A DNA stretch of 64,000 nucleotides from Setoptus koraiensis (Eukaryota; Arthropoda): positions 744,001 to 808,000 of the forward strand of contig CM106585.1 of NCBI GenBank assembly GCA_048013815.1. Reading direction: 5' to 3'. The translations under genes and the position numbers were made by a program. A model generated the notes under the pieces. It was not told the DNA's origin. It did no database searches and worked only from the letters and a program-made list of their open reading frames with translations. The first letter of the stretch is position 1. Every line of letters starts with the position of its first letter. Positions 26,071 to 39,243 of the stretch are shown here, in pieces.

Positions 26071-28400
26071 ATGCCTTCGAAAATCAGGTAGATATAATTA
26101 CAAATAAAGATTTGCGTTCGTGGCCTCCCTGAAATCTAAAAATAGAATTCGCTCAACTTGATTATACCGGAACTTTCGCTTTACAATCTCAGCCAGCCAC
26201 ACTCGCGGGCAACAATTCTTTTTTCTCTAACACTACTGTATATTTGATCCCAGACCAAACTGTTTTGCTAAAACTATCCGCCTCTTAGAATCACCTGTTC
26301 AATGAGAAAAATCTTTCGAATCCAACATATCCTAATTCTAATCCATGGTACATGATTTCGGCAAAAATGTGACACTGCTAGCAGTCTACTACTTAAATCG
26401 GTTATGTGGGTCGAAACGAATATGTTTCAAAGGATGCATGTCCATTATATGCATGATGATCGCTCATACAAGTATACAAGTATTCAGTTCTCGCATAAAC
26501 AAAACCAAGTCGGTTGGCAACTGATTCTTCTTCCGACCCTAATTATCACGAACAACAAAACATGGTGGTTGATTAGCGCATAAATAAGCAAAAATTGTGA
26601 ATCGTTAACCAGATATGGCCCATTTGAATGTCATACTAATGGATCAGCGCCATTACGCAATGCAACGAGGCTTGTTGATTGGGACTGGTTTGTTTGAATC
26701 GTTAGTTGTGATGCATGAGTAGTTAAGAAGAAAAGAGTTCGAGCAATGCATAAATCGTATGTCTCTCGTTGAACAGTATTCAAAAAGGTGACCTTGATTT
26801 TGATACAACCCTTGCCAGCAAAAATCCACACTAATGATACTTGATGAGAATAACAATCACACACATACACACACATAATAATTGTTGTCGCCAGACAGTC
26901 ACAAGCGCTAATGGTCGCTGCTACGATAGCGAGCAACGTAATCGTGATTTGGCTAAAACCATAGGCCAGATTTTGTTGGCTTTCTCGTTAAATTAGGTTG
27001 AATTTCGCTGGGAACGTGTGGTGAATCACCGAAAGTAACCCAAAAACAGGAGCCGATTTGTCTGGTTTCGCGCTAATGATGACCGGTTTGTTTGTTTGTC
27101 TCTCTAACATCACCACCAACAAGATTAGCAAGATAAGTAACGCAATAGTGTGCAGACACATTTGGTTGGCTTGTCTGTCTGGTAGACTCACAAAGTTAGT
27201 AAAGAGGATCACTGACACAGACTAGATTGATGATTGTTATTAAGGCTCTTATCCAAATAATAAATGGGCTAATGGAGAGTCCGAAGTGCTAGATTGCTGT
27301 CTATGATGACACCAGCATTAACTTGGACTCATCTCATACGCCATGCTCGTATTTTTGCTCAGCTGTCTTCCCGAGACAGATTTTCAGTCAGATCTTAGTG
27401 GTCGGGATGGCTAACACCATCAGTCAAATTCTTCTGATCTGGATCTTATTGAATTGGCACGATTTGACCTTTTATGTCAGTCAGTACCGAATACTGATCA
27501 GTGATTAGTAGTACGCCATTCGTCGCTGAATTGGTTCCTCATGAAGGTCCACCAAGCCACACTCTATCATCACAAGAGAAAAGTATAGATTCTGTCTATC
27601 TCTCTAGCCACTACAATTATCAGCCAATTGAACTTTAGGTTTATTGGCACTTATGATAGAAGCAAAGACCAACCAAATACCACTGAGCAGAAATTCGGTG
27701 GTCTCTCTACCATATATGAAGAGAGCATCTGTCCTGCCATGGACGGTATTCGAGATGGGGCCCCACTCCAAATCTAATGAACAATGCTCAGTGGTTGTCG
27801 GAGTAGATAGAGCATAAGTTCTCGACTGTTTCGTCGGGTTTTATTATATTTCAGGTATTTCATCTGTTTCGTTTGTTTCATTCTATCTCATTCAGGTTAT
27901 CGTTACTATCATTAGTTCCTCACCATGAATCTGGCTTAACACAAATACCAAGTCCGTATCCGTGAGCTTTATATTACACTATTGACTTTGCCGTTCAGTA
28001 AGCTCTGTTTGTTCCTAGAATAAGTTGAGTGTTTATCTTCTTATTGTCTGTGCCATATTTGCCAATGTCGATCAGCTCCAATTCGAACAGCCATTAGAGT
28101 GACATCAATAGGCAGAAGATGCTCTCTGGTAGAAAATTCTATGTCCGACGAAAGGTCGCAACTGAACTTCAAGTTAACTTCAAAACTAGCTGAAATTTCT
28201 CGGCGAAATTGTCAAATATCGATTAGAAAATTTTTCCAACTATTGGGGTCGGGAATCTGGTCAATGAAGTTGTGTTCGTTGTAAAATAGTAGTGTATTTT
28301 CCGAAATGATCTTGTTTCCGCTCAAAGAAAAAATCGCAGAAATGAAGTCTCGCAGTAAAAAAATCAGTGAACGAATTCATTCGAATACTTCACTCATCAC

Positions 28401-28924
28401 TAGGGTAGGGCAAATCGGTCACTAAAATCAACCAAAATCGGTTCACATGGGAGCAAATATAGCATTTTTTCGGTTTTTTCGTTTTTTTGGGGTCTCGATA
28501 CTTTTGAAAAAACATATACAATGAGTGCAGGGTGCGTCGAGAATCGATGGTTTTGTTGCGTTTTCCGACAGAGAGCTTAATATCAGCGCGACTTTGTTAG
28601 GCTCACCGAAGTCAATAAATATCACAAGTGATCAGTGATCAATTGCCCAGTAACCGACTCTCGGAAACCCCAGCAGGGCAGCTTTTCTTTATAATTTGGG
28701 CTAAATTTCTACTCTTTTCCATGAAAACCATCCGTATTTCGGTCCCTATGTGCAAGTTGGTGAAAATCGGTGATTATGAGGAAAATGGGTTGAATTTCGG
28801 TTTTTCGGTGACCACAAATACGTCTCAAAATCATCCTTATGATAAGAATGACCCGCTAGAAAATTCTTAGGGTTTTTGCCATACACAGGAATAGTTCGGC
28901 TCGGAACCGATTTGCCCTACCCTA
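28401..28924. mobile_element. hAT-like MITE with 8-bp target site duplication
   Basis: This 524-bp non-autonomous element has perfect 19-bp terminal inverted repeats, TAGGGTAGGGCAAATCGGT at 28401-28419 and its complement at 28906-28924. It is flanked by identical CTCATCAC octamers at 28393-28400 and 28925-28932. An 8-bp duplication and TAGGG-type ends are typical of the hAT superfamily. The interior contains no transposase; its 80-codon open frame (28628-28870) is not recognisable. Perfect ends and duplication suggest a fairly recent insertion, inside the presumed receptor intron. Confidence 0.88.
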
Positions 28925-30451
28925 CTCATCACTTATTAAGCGCCAAGTCACCCCATGGTACAGTTTCGAGAAAACTATTCATTGGATCTCTCAAAAGTTA
29001 CCATTCTACTAGTACCCTGGGTAACCAATTGCTTTGTGTGCATACAGGTTAGGTACAGTTTATATTCCAACACTATTCGTGTGTAGGCTACACATTCTCA
29101 ACACAATCGCCCGAATCGGCAAGAGAGGAATTTCAGAGAAGAATCGTAAAGTGTCCACCAGAGGGCCCCGCTTATTGGTGGAAAAAGAGATAAAATACAG
29201 TTTTCAGCTACTTTCAAACCCTTTTTCACTTTCAGCCTTTCATTTCGGAACAAAAGCTCCTATGTTCAAAATGAAAGTGATGCGCTCTAAACTTTCTAAC
29301 TGGAACGCTAATTTTATGCAAAGTAGCGAGTAGTTTTTGAAAGCAATTAGTAGACATCTCTTTTATTTGGATCTTCTCAGCGTTAGTCTGCTTCTCTCTT
29401 GGAACAAAACAAAACTCTCTCTATCTATACACACTCACACCGCGTATATATGGCTACACACGAGTGGCTGCAGGCATAAGACACGATCACCCCGCATTCA
29501 CAAGTCTCACTCAAAGCCGCCCAAAATGTCGAGCTAACAAGGTCGTAATGGTGAAGTGTTCGAATCGAAGTCAACCTTAAGTCAACCGTTGTTTCACTTA
29601 AGAGCGACTCAGGATTAGAATTAGCTCTGGGCTGACAAATTCACATTTGCATTCTACTTTTGTTTGCTGGCTACATCATTGCTAATCTTCCTTGAATGAT
29701 TTACTAACAACGGCTGCTAGTTTGTTAACTCGAACAAAGTTAGGGTTGAACCTTTACGGAGCATACTGATCTAGTTAAAATGTCTGGTACTTTAGGTGGA
29801 TGCTTGCTATTTTTTAAGGAATCTATCGACGGAAACATTGTGTCGATCACCAATCAATTGTTATGCATGTTGCCGCTTACTCAACGAGGCATGAAACGGG
29901 TTATCAACTGATCCATTTTTCACAGGCTGGAAATCATGGGATTAACCAGGGTGATTAATGCAGTCAATGTCATGGAAAAAATTCCACTTGAGAAACCCAC
30001 ACATAAGAATTGTCTGATAGAATTCAAGCATGTAACAAACGATAGGAAACATCTAGAGGGTTCTCGAAACCAAATGGCCAACAAAAATCGTGCGTAACCC
30101 TTTGTCACGGTCCATTAGTTTTGACAGCATGCTGAGCGATGGGAGAAAATCAATGGACTGACTTAATAGACAAACACGCTCTTATCACAACCAGTGATAA
30201 AAGAGGTCATATAGAGTGAGTATAACTTAATCTGCCGAATAATTAAAACGAAGCAAGTGCTTGTCCCGATTGGATATCTTTCTTCAATAATTTTTCAGGC
30301 GCAAGACGAATTTGTGTTAGGCCTCATCACCCAGGCAAGTCTTTCAAAACTATGCGATCAGATTTAGTCGTTCGAAATTAACTCTATTCGCATCATTAAG
30401 TCTCAACTTCCTGTTAAAATTGAATATCGGTTTTCATTGTGGTTTACTTAC

Positions 30452-30597
30452 AATGTAGTATGATTGGTGCTATTGCTAGCAGTAGAGCTGATATTTTTGG
30501 ACAATGACATGTTGGCTGTCAGATTGGTGAATGCTGATTGCATAGTTGCATTGGCGATCATAGTCAATGTATCGTTGGGATTGGTTCTCGAAATCAT
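30452..30597 (-). CDS. Putative first coding exon of GPCR, glycosylated N-terminus
   Basis: This exon would encode 48 residues starting MISRTNPNDT, with an adenine at -3 of the ATG. Seven N-x-S/T sequons (NDT, NAT, NLT, NMS, NIS, NST, NHT) lie in these 48 residues, which is typical of the extracellular N-terminus of peptide GPCRs. It ends at a consensus donor, GTAAGT (30451-30446), after the second base of a codon. That phase matches the acceptor of the TM1 exon at 15644, and the split codon TT|A gives Leu. The frame is open further upstream to 30765, so an earlier start is possible. Assignment to this gene rests on strand, phase and composition; RNA data would settle it. Confidence 0.5.
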
Positions 30598-30599
30598 GT

Positions 30600-32455
30600 T
30601 CGAATAAGTCAACACAACACTGATGATGATACTATAATTGATGGTTATATCATAAAATTCGACTAGGTAAAGTTTGTCCAAGGTTGCTAAAAATATTTGT
30701 GGTTGATTTTGTACTTTTTTTTCAATGTACGATTTTTCTAAGGATACTATGGGTCTTCTCAACATATGTTTGGGACCATTTTCATCCTTTGTTGAGTAGA
30801 AAGAACTTTTTCATTGCAGTTTGTTGGTTTACATGCTTATAGGCTGAAGTTACGCATCCATTTGCGCATAAATTACACCTGACGTGTGCTTAGTGTAACG
30901 AATGGACGAATGCACCTATGCAATTGATTAACTTTTTTCGAATTGCCTATTTTAGCAAACAGAACCTCCAGCCATTGGTGATTAGTTTAGTTTTTTCTAC
31001 GGATCGATTCTTGAGCTGATCTCCCATGAATATGCAAACAATCATTGGTTGGTTGCACTTTACTGTTATTTATGTGAGCAAATGGATATGCAAACTGGAG
31101 ATAGTTCGATGAACAAATGTAGAAGAACTTAGATGTATCCCGAACAAACGTTAGTGTTTTTTTGTTGTCAATCAATGTAATTTATGTGTGCAATCTATGT
31201 TCAGTCTTCTTATTCCTTGAATTTCCTATCCTGTCGTTTAGCTGATGATACAGAATAAAATAGTAGAGACGAACGATTAGTATGTAATAAATGATATATT
31301 AATGAAGATTTTTTTTTCTCGTCACCACGCGAAAAAAATGACCACAGGTCATACTGTGGGTGGATCGGCGCGGGTTACAATTGACTCATGACCTTCGCTA
31401 TCTCCACGAAACTGTTCATTCGTATCTCAAGCGGCTTCTGGCCTTCATTAAGAAATATTGGGCAAAAATTGGTCTCGAGTAGCATTGGGATAAACATGGA
31501 TTCACAATCATGGTTTTCATGCAAAGGTTTGGATCGCAAAATTTTCTATTCTAGAACTGACTTTTGTCTGCGAAAATTGTATTTTCTGATCGGACGAATA
31601 GCTGGATTTCCTCAATAGATCTAAAAGACAGTGATATTCTTTTGTTCTTTATTCGACTTCCATCGCACTTGTTGATAGCAGAACCTTATTTTGTGTTGAC
31701 ACAAGGTGCACCATAGAATTCAAGAATGACATCCTACAGTTGAAAAACATTTACATTGAATATGTAGTGAGAATCCCTTTCCCAGTTTGATCGCAAAAAA
31801 AAATCGATCGAGTAAAGAAAAGAATAGGCTACATGAAGTCCTACCAAATAAGTTCAAAAATTTTTGAGCCTCATTAACTTGGCAGATATACTAAAACAGA
31901 AATGATATTCAGGAGTAAGATGATCTGCCCTTGGACGGACCGGCGTTTAAATTACATCACTCCAATAAAATCTGTCATTGGTAAAAAAGCTTGCCACTAC
32001 AATCGAAAAAGAATTCATGATTCTATTCTGAAGAGGACATCGTGCACACCAAAATATTTTTCGTCCACGCAGATGGGATGGTCAATTGGAATAATAGATT
32101 AGAAACTCATCGATAGTCGGATGGGCGAATACCGCTAGAGTTCTAGATTGTTCGAAAAGAAAACCGACTGTCTGAAATTCTGATCTAATCACAAAAAATG
32201 GAAAGGTTCAAGAGGGCATTCAGCAATCAAGTTGGAGAATTTTGACTTAAATATTGATGCTGATTATCGACTTTTTATCGCCACAACTTTCTCTAGAGAT
32301 TTAGTTTCACATTTATATTTTTGCAACCACGATGGGACGTTCTTTGCTCAAAATAGATTCTGTTTTGAACAAAACTAAATATGGCTCTTAGTTAATACAC
32401 ACAGTTTTGGTGACTCACATTTGTCTGAACTATTTTCACAAGTTTTATTCGCGCA
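30600..32455. other. Gene-free stretch
   Basis: I see no coding sequence that I can support here. It would contain the promoter and 5' UTR of the receptor (minus strand) and, at its right end, the promoter of the secreted-protein gene at 32606 (plus strand). Confidence 0.4.
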
Positions 32456-32459
32456 AAAG

Positions 32460-32467
32460 TATAAATA
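32460..32467 (+). promoter_or_regulatory. TATA box of secreted-protein gene
   Basis: TATAAATA lies about 140 bp before the ATG at 32606. A second TATAAAA-like site follows at about 32497. Either could position transcription of the intronless gene. Confidence 0.4.
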
Positions 32468-32605
32468 TCGTGCTACATCGTATTACATCAACCGTCTATA
32501 AAATTCAAAGAGATTGATAGAAAAACCAAGTTTTAAATACCGATACTCTACACTTATCCTGAAGTTAATTATTATAAGTAGTTGAGTTGCATTTTATGGA
32601 ATAAA

Positions 32606-33136
32606 ATGAAAATGGGCAACTACAAATTGTCATTGTTGATATTTTGTGCCATTGTTTGCTTCCGGGAGTTCGCCTATTCAAGTCCTGCATTGGAGCCGTA
32701 CACAATTGAAGAGCTTTTCAAAAAAAACTTGATCACCGTGAATTACGATATAGGAAAGCATTTTACAGATGATTATAGACTGAGATACGAGTTTGAATTT
32801 AGTGTTACAGATGATTCAAAAATTATAGTCAATGAAAGAGATTCGGAATGGAACCGAAAAATGTCCGATGCTCTAAACGAGATCAAAGATGCTAGATTGC
32901 GACAAAAAGATGCCATTCGTGACATGGTAGAAATACTTTTGGTCAATAATGACAAGGGTTTAAAGGCAAATGAATTTCAAATTTTCAGGGATTCAACTAT
33001 TGAATCCCTGAAAACTCAGATTCGAGAGGAGGAAAAGAAAATCACAGAAAACTATGCCCTTTGTCAAAGCCTCGACGATGAGGTCAATTCAAACTCAGAT
33101 TCCGATAAATTCCAATGGACGATAGAACAGAGATGA
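32606..33136 (+). CDS. Secreted helical protein of unknown function
   Basis: A single exon of 176 codons with an ATG in good context (AAA before ATG); a second Met follows two codons later. Residues 1-27 form a clear signal peptide (KLSLLIFCAIVCF core, likely cleavage around YSS/PAL). The mature part is acidic, rich in Glu, Asp and Lys and predicted helical, with heptad-like stretches (SDALNEIKDARLRQKDAIRDM and onward) that could form a coiled coil. It has one mature Cys and no domain I recognise. A TATA-like site lies upstream. The coding region contains a perfect 15-bp inverted repeat at 32982-33014. A lineage-specific salivary or gut secreted protein is possible but unproven. Confidence 0.6.
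   Translation: MKMGNYKLSLLIFCAIVCFREFAYSSPALEPYTIEELFKKNLITVNYDIGKHFTDDYRLRYEFEFSVTDDSKIIVNERDSEWNRKMSDALNEIKDARLRQKDAIRDMVEILLVNNDKGLKANEFQIFRDSTIESLKTQIREEEKKITENYALCQSLDDEVNSNSDSDKFQWTIEQR
32982..33014 (+). repeat. Perfect 15-bp hairpin inside the secreted-protein CDS
   Basis: TTTTCAGGGATTCAA (32982-32996) is followed by CTA and then its exact reverse complement (33000-33014). The mRNA would form a strong stem with a three-base loop within codons for IFRDSTIESLK. Confidence 0.9.
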
Positions 33137-33915
33137 AGGGATACTTCGCTAGCACTCCAGTCTATTACTCATAGCGTCTAAAAAATCTACATTTCTCGAC
33201 ATGAATGCTGATCACTGACATTGTGCATTTCGAAAGATAGAATAGGTGAATTGAGCGCATTCAGAGATTTATGTTGGCGCAGCAATCAGTGATAGATAAA
33301 AGTTTGCAAAAATGTGTTGGGATCAAAATGAAACGTAACAGTATAACTGCTATAACAGGAATTTCGGGTATATTCTATCAACTCTTTTGCATTTCCAAAA
33401 TAATTCTTTAGTCTTTAACTGGATTTGGTTCTAATCGAAAACTCATTCAGAAGTTGTTGAATTGACTTCGGTTTAGAACATCGAAGTTGATCTCTCTTGA
33501 ACAAGGTTGCTGAATTCATCGTGAAACTTTTATAGATTTTATACTCAGCTAGATGGCAATCTAATAATAGTGATATCCCATAATAGAGGAAATCTTACAG
33601 AAGAAAAATCGAAAATTAGATTGCCATCAACTGAAGTTTGTAGGTTAAACTGCTCGCTCAAAGGCCTAGTCGATACTATGATGATTTCAAATCCTAGGGT
33701 TGCACTGGAGCGCGATTTTGTGTTGAATTGATTTTTTGATTTCTTCGTAGAGCGAGTGTTCACCTTCGATTCCTGATCTATATCTGATTTTCACACCACA
33801 CAAAGCCTAGAGATTGATCGAAATTAGTGCTCAGTATTGAATTTGCTCTTTTCAGTTCAGAGGTGTTTCTTTTTCTTTGAATTCCAATCTATACAGCCCA
33901 AACAAGTTAATTCTA

Positions 33916-34149
33916 GTGTGGCGGCCTTTACTCAAGAATGAAGGCCATAAAGGCCACTTTAGGCCCATTTGGGTTTAAATCACCGGGCCGGAAGTGGCCT
34001 TTATTGCGAATAAAAGTCCGAATAAAAGCCTTTCTAGGCCCGGGCTTTAATTATAAAGGCCAAATGCCACTTTAGGGCCGTTCGGGCTTAAAGTGTCTTG
34101 TATTCATCATAATAAAAGCCATGAGTTTAAACCATTTAGGCCGCCACAC
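33916..34149. mobile_element. TA-flanked MITE (Tc1/mariner-type or similar)
   Basis: A 234-bp element with 12-bp perfect terminal inverted repeats (GTGTGGCGGCCT) flanked by TA on both sides (33914-33915 and 34150-34151). The outer bases also make CTAG on both sides, so a 4-bp duplication is an alternative. The interior is made of repeated AAAGGCC, CACTTTAGG and GGGCTTTAA words in both orientations and has no transposase. The open frame that crosses its right end (34121-34372) is probably chance. A related, degraded copy seems to lie at 55145-55262. Confidence 0.75.
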
Positions 34150-36566
34150 TAGGTACTGCTACAAAAAAATTGATGAGTATCAAACTTCAAATCTCAACTA
34201 TACACTGTGTGAAAAAATCAAAATCAAAAGCATATCGCAACTCGAACCTCATATACTCACTGTTTCCAGCAATGTGTCTCCAATGAAACACTGTGATTGG
34301 AAATGGTGGAGATTCGAACAACTTTATGACAGCAGTGGACTGTCAAATTCTGACCCAATATTCTATTATTGATCAAATGAGTATCTGGTGTTCATGTCAT
34401 ACGTCGTCACACGATCGAGCTGGACAGTAGTAATGTTTTCTGCTTAATTATTTATTATTACTATTTATATTTCCCTACTTGCATCGTTATTTCTTTTTTT
34501 TTGTCTCTCAGTGTGACACAATTTATTGTTATTGCCTCAAAACCACAAATGTATTGTCTCACAGCTAAACGTTACTTTGCCTATTGCCTATTATTGCACA
34601 CACTAGTCAAAATTGCTGGTGATAATACCACTGGTTTCAGGCCAGGCTTAGATATTTATTGTTTGCCGATACCGTTATCGTTGGTGTGGAACTGGGCCCC
34701 ACTCGGGCGGGCCTATTAGCATCTTATTGGCAAAGTGTACATTATTACACTATTGTATATAGTGTCTGTGTTGAGAATCCTATTCTGATCAGCTCAAATG
34801 AGTCAATATAGATGCAATGGGTACTTGAGATAGATACACAGGTTTCACTTTGTGTTGGAAAAACAGTTGGGCACAAAAACTATTTCTAGGAGAATAGGTA
34901 GCGAGTGTTTTGGTAATAATCTGATGAGTTATGTGATGTGCTGGACGCGCAATATAATAGCAGTTCAAAGCTACATACCAGCAAATTCAACGGTGGTTGC
35001 TGCGTGGCAAACAAAATAAATTAGTTGTATCTTGTTGGTGTGTTGTTGTTAGAAAGAACGGCCATAGAAACAATAGTTTGTTTGTCTCTAGGCTAAGGTG
35101 ATGTAACAAATTGGCGTCTCGTTTGAAGTTTGCAGCGTCTGGATCTAATATTAATTCAACTGGGGGATCTATCATTGAGATCAATTTATTGGTAGGCAAC
35201 CATGACTCATTAAGCTGCCCGGCGATCGATTGTCATTCATTCGGTGGCCTCTATCGCCACCACCACTACCGCAGCCCGACAAACAACAAACAAAGTTTGC
35301 ATTACGTAGTAATATTTGTTGTCCGCTACTATTGTCTAACTACTAACAGCGCCAAGTACAGGTATTTTACCAATGCGTCTATTTATTAGTCTAGTGGTAA
35401 TATAATAGCAAGAGCTAAATCCATTGGTCCAATCATCTTGTCACATCTACACTTATATAAAAACTAAGATTAGTCCAGAAATAGAACACTTGGCAATTCT
35501 GGCGGATAAAACCTATCAGATGCAATATCTGGTCGTAAGTCACTGAAGAAATGATACAACTTCACTGTCGCCTAAAGTCGTTCAATTATAAGACATTTCC
35601 AGATGTCACTGTTATAGCTTGTCAGGATAAGATTAGTATTACTTAGAAGGGTCTTATAGCACAAAAGACGAGTGTCTCAAGTGAGTTGATCATCTTGGAA
35701 AGATCTTATCAATTTCGTTAAGAGAATAGCAAAATAGAATAGAGGCATAGTCACAAGTGGCAGCCACTAAAAGCGAGGTTTTAGCCACTGTTCGTGTGTA
35801 GTCGCTAAATGTCTTTATTCTGAGACTTTTCCTGACCGCTGCTTGCGTCATACAATTCATATGAAGATAATCATACGCCTGTGGCAATTTATTTCTGAGC
35901 GGCAAATGTTTTTTCCGACAACAATATGGGTGATAAAATCTGTGCTTTACATCACCCATCTATTGAACATTTTGATTGCATATTTCCACATACAGTTTTG
36001 TTGAATGGAATGGGAACAAACTGCATCAAATTATTCTGAATTAGATTGCAGGCCAGGCTTTAGAATCTCTGTTAGCTGAGCAATGATTCATTTAAAAGTG
36101 GCCTCTACTGAGCAGCCGTTGTTGGGTTTTCGGTGAATAAAAATAAATAAATAACGTTTTCGACAAATGAACTAAGGGCTTGTAATTTCATAATTGATTC
36201 ACCCGCTATTCTGACAGTGACGTGAGCTAGGACGAAGCTTTTAATAGCTGTTTTATCTGATTTACATAGGCCACCATGGTGACATGTACTCTACTTGATT
36301 AAGCGACGTAATAATCAATAAACACACGAGAGGCATACTAACCAGCAAAACAGTGCTTGTTTTCTGAGCAACCACTATGTACATGCAATGCACGACGCAA
36401 AGAATGAGAACAAATAACATATGTTATCTAGATTGATAACTTGCTCTGACGATGAGTAGATTTTTTGTTTGGGAACAACAACAATAGTAACAATTACTGC
36501 GATAAACGAGATTATTTGTTCAGCCCAGTTCACGCAATTTAATTGTCATGCAATGTAGATACAATT

Positions 36567-36680
<114 letters not shown>

Positions 36681-39191
36681 CAAGATGTAACTCATAAATA
36701 CATGCCATCGGTTGTGCCGAATAGTAGTAACTCAATCAATCGACGAGCTCACTAGATAGCGTTAGTTTATAGGAAACATGTAGGCGAGAGAGAACAAAAG
36801 AAAAAAGCAAAATCCCCAGGATGGCCCCTTTTATTCAGGTCGGTCGAATGGTCGTGGTCGTTGCTACCGCGAACAAATAAGCTGATGAGATGAAAGTATC
36901 TACTTATAGCCAGGTCAGCCTGTGAGCGTCAGTGATGCAAGTAGTTTCGAATTACGTAATCGATAGTAGATAGTGCGATTCGTAGTGCGCGCAATATGAG
37001 GGTGGTGGGCCGATAATCCGGTGAATTCGGCTGGCTCTAATTCACAAAATGTGTTAGTGCATGCTGGCACCTATAGCAGCTATACTATTTGTATCTATTA
37101 TTAAGTTATCAAAAAGAAGTTACTAGAGGTCAGTCATGATGATGACGATGATATTGCAACAATCGTGCAAATTTGTGCGTCTGGCTGCAAACAAGCTCCT
37201 GGAATTGCAACATCAGATATTATGACTACTGACAGTCGGGCCAAGATGCAGATCGGTTGAAAATGTTGATGATTATTCGCCTCTATGTACTCTATCATCG
37301 GGCCAGTCCACTAGGCAGCTAATGAATTATATGGCAATATCAGCTGTGCCAATATTCAGTGGTTCTGGCTCCAAGAGCTTGTTAGCTTGACCCTCGAGAT
37401 GGCTGGCTATAGGTGCTCGCAGGCACATTTGGTTGTCCCCTTTTCTCGGGCCTCGGGCTATTCCCGCCTGTGGGCGCACGTTGTGTTGTCACCAATGGAC
37501 CAATGGATTGGATATAACTGGGATACTGGTAGACAAGATCAGTGTCGATGAATGTCTGCATACGTCTGTATATATGTACATGTACCAATCACAAGATGGA
37601 TGCAGACAGACAACAATGAGACCAGCCAACGGATGATATATTATTCTTTTGGGTTTCGAAGCTCATACTTCTAAATTATTGTCAGATATGTCGTCGCATT
37701 TCTAATCATCAGCAACGTTTTCACGAAAAAACTCGACACAAAAAAGAGCTCATTATCGCTTTCATGCACGTTGCTTCTACTGCCACGAGATTTGCTTTTA
37801 CCAATCAAAAAAAAAAAGAAACGAAATGATAAACAAACTCTATACACATTGATGGTATCATAAAACCACTGTCATCGTCTGGTTAACAGCCGGACTAAAC
37901 TACAACTGGGGATAATCGAATCACAAATTGTACTCTCTTTCCCTAATGGAAACTATATAAAAAAGACTAACCAATTCGAATTAGATTCTGAGGGTTTGGA
38001 TGTGGTCAGATTGGGAATTGTTCACTGGCAGCACTTTGCGATTAGCCATGCGTTTTGTCGTTGCTGTTGCCTAGAGATGAATGTTTTCATTGTACAATCT
38101 GCTCCAATGTTCCAACAAAATGTGCCCTATGGTGCCTTCACTCGCATTCCTCTGACGATCATTATCATTCACTATGCTATTTAACTAATTATTTTTCTAT
38201 TCTTATCAACAATCAATGGTTATCCTGAATGTTATTGTGAATATTTCCACTGAGTGCTCGAACAGCTAACTAAGCACGAACATAGTGCATTGTTTGTTCG
38301 CATCTGCGCTGATGAACATGTGGATATGTAAACAAAATCCTTGTCGTATCTAATTGTGGTCCTCTTCGAAGCTAAGATGACTACTAGTCTGACTAGTGTG
38401 CTCAGATGCACTCATTACGTAGCGTGTGAGCAAGGTCGACTACTAATAACATGCATAGTCGGTATTTATGGAGAGCCTCTGGGGCGCATTTTCATGATCA
38501 TTCGAGGACCATATTAGCCGAAAGATGTTGCGCTGACCAATTTCCATCAGCTTGAGTGGCTATTCATAAACTTGAAACTTATTCACAATAAACAAAACAA
38601 TACCAGCAAGTGACTATTCAATTTGCATCCGATAGACAAAGACAACTTGATGGTGTGCACGATTCGATCCTCACCCAGAAACTGTTTGATTGAGATAAAT
38701 AATTGTCTCATTCTATCCACGTTCTGGTAGGATGTTGTGCTGAAACAACTAGAGCGAGCGATAGTTGACCCTTAGACGGCTGCTCAAATTCCATGAGTGT
38801 GAGGGCAACGGAAGGTCGGATCGGGTTCGGTTCAGTTCAGCTCAGTTGTGCTTCATTTAGAACGAGTCGCGATCTCATTATTCACTCAGCGCCGACATGC
38901 TGACTTTCTTAGAAATTTGAGAATCCAATGAAATTTTTGTATAGTTATCACAGCGTCAAGAAACAGAATACGATACCGGAAGTTCATAGATCACTCTTGA
39001 AAATAGAGAGAATGATGCTTGAACAGTTTTCTGTAAAATTACACCAAACAAAGAATGAGGCGCTCTTTATGCAAGTTAGTCGTATTTAGTCTAGATGGAA
39101 TGCATTTCCGAGTATATTCATCCGGTGATAGATTCATTCGTGTGCTCACTTCTTGAGACTGCTCAGTTGGCCCAAACTGTATCGGTTGTCT

Positions 39192-39192
<1 letters not shown>

Positions 39193-39241
<49 letters not shown>
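39193..39241. repeat. (CT)n microsatellite
   Basis: An uninterrupted CT run of about 49 bp. Confidence 0.97.

Positions 39242-39243
<2 letters not shown>

Larger units (their letters stand above)
17064..30451 (-). other. Presumed first intron of the GPCR gene
   Basis: If exons 30597-30452 and 15644-15519 are joined, this is the upstream part of a 14.8-kb intron. It contains the 17651 inverted repeat, paired hairpins at 18747-18821, a foldback repeat near 20750-21125, a poly-C run near 22687-22698, a 22-bp hairpin at 26014-26070 and the hAT-like MITE at 28401-28924. No other coding sequence was recognised. Confidence 0.4.
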
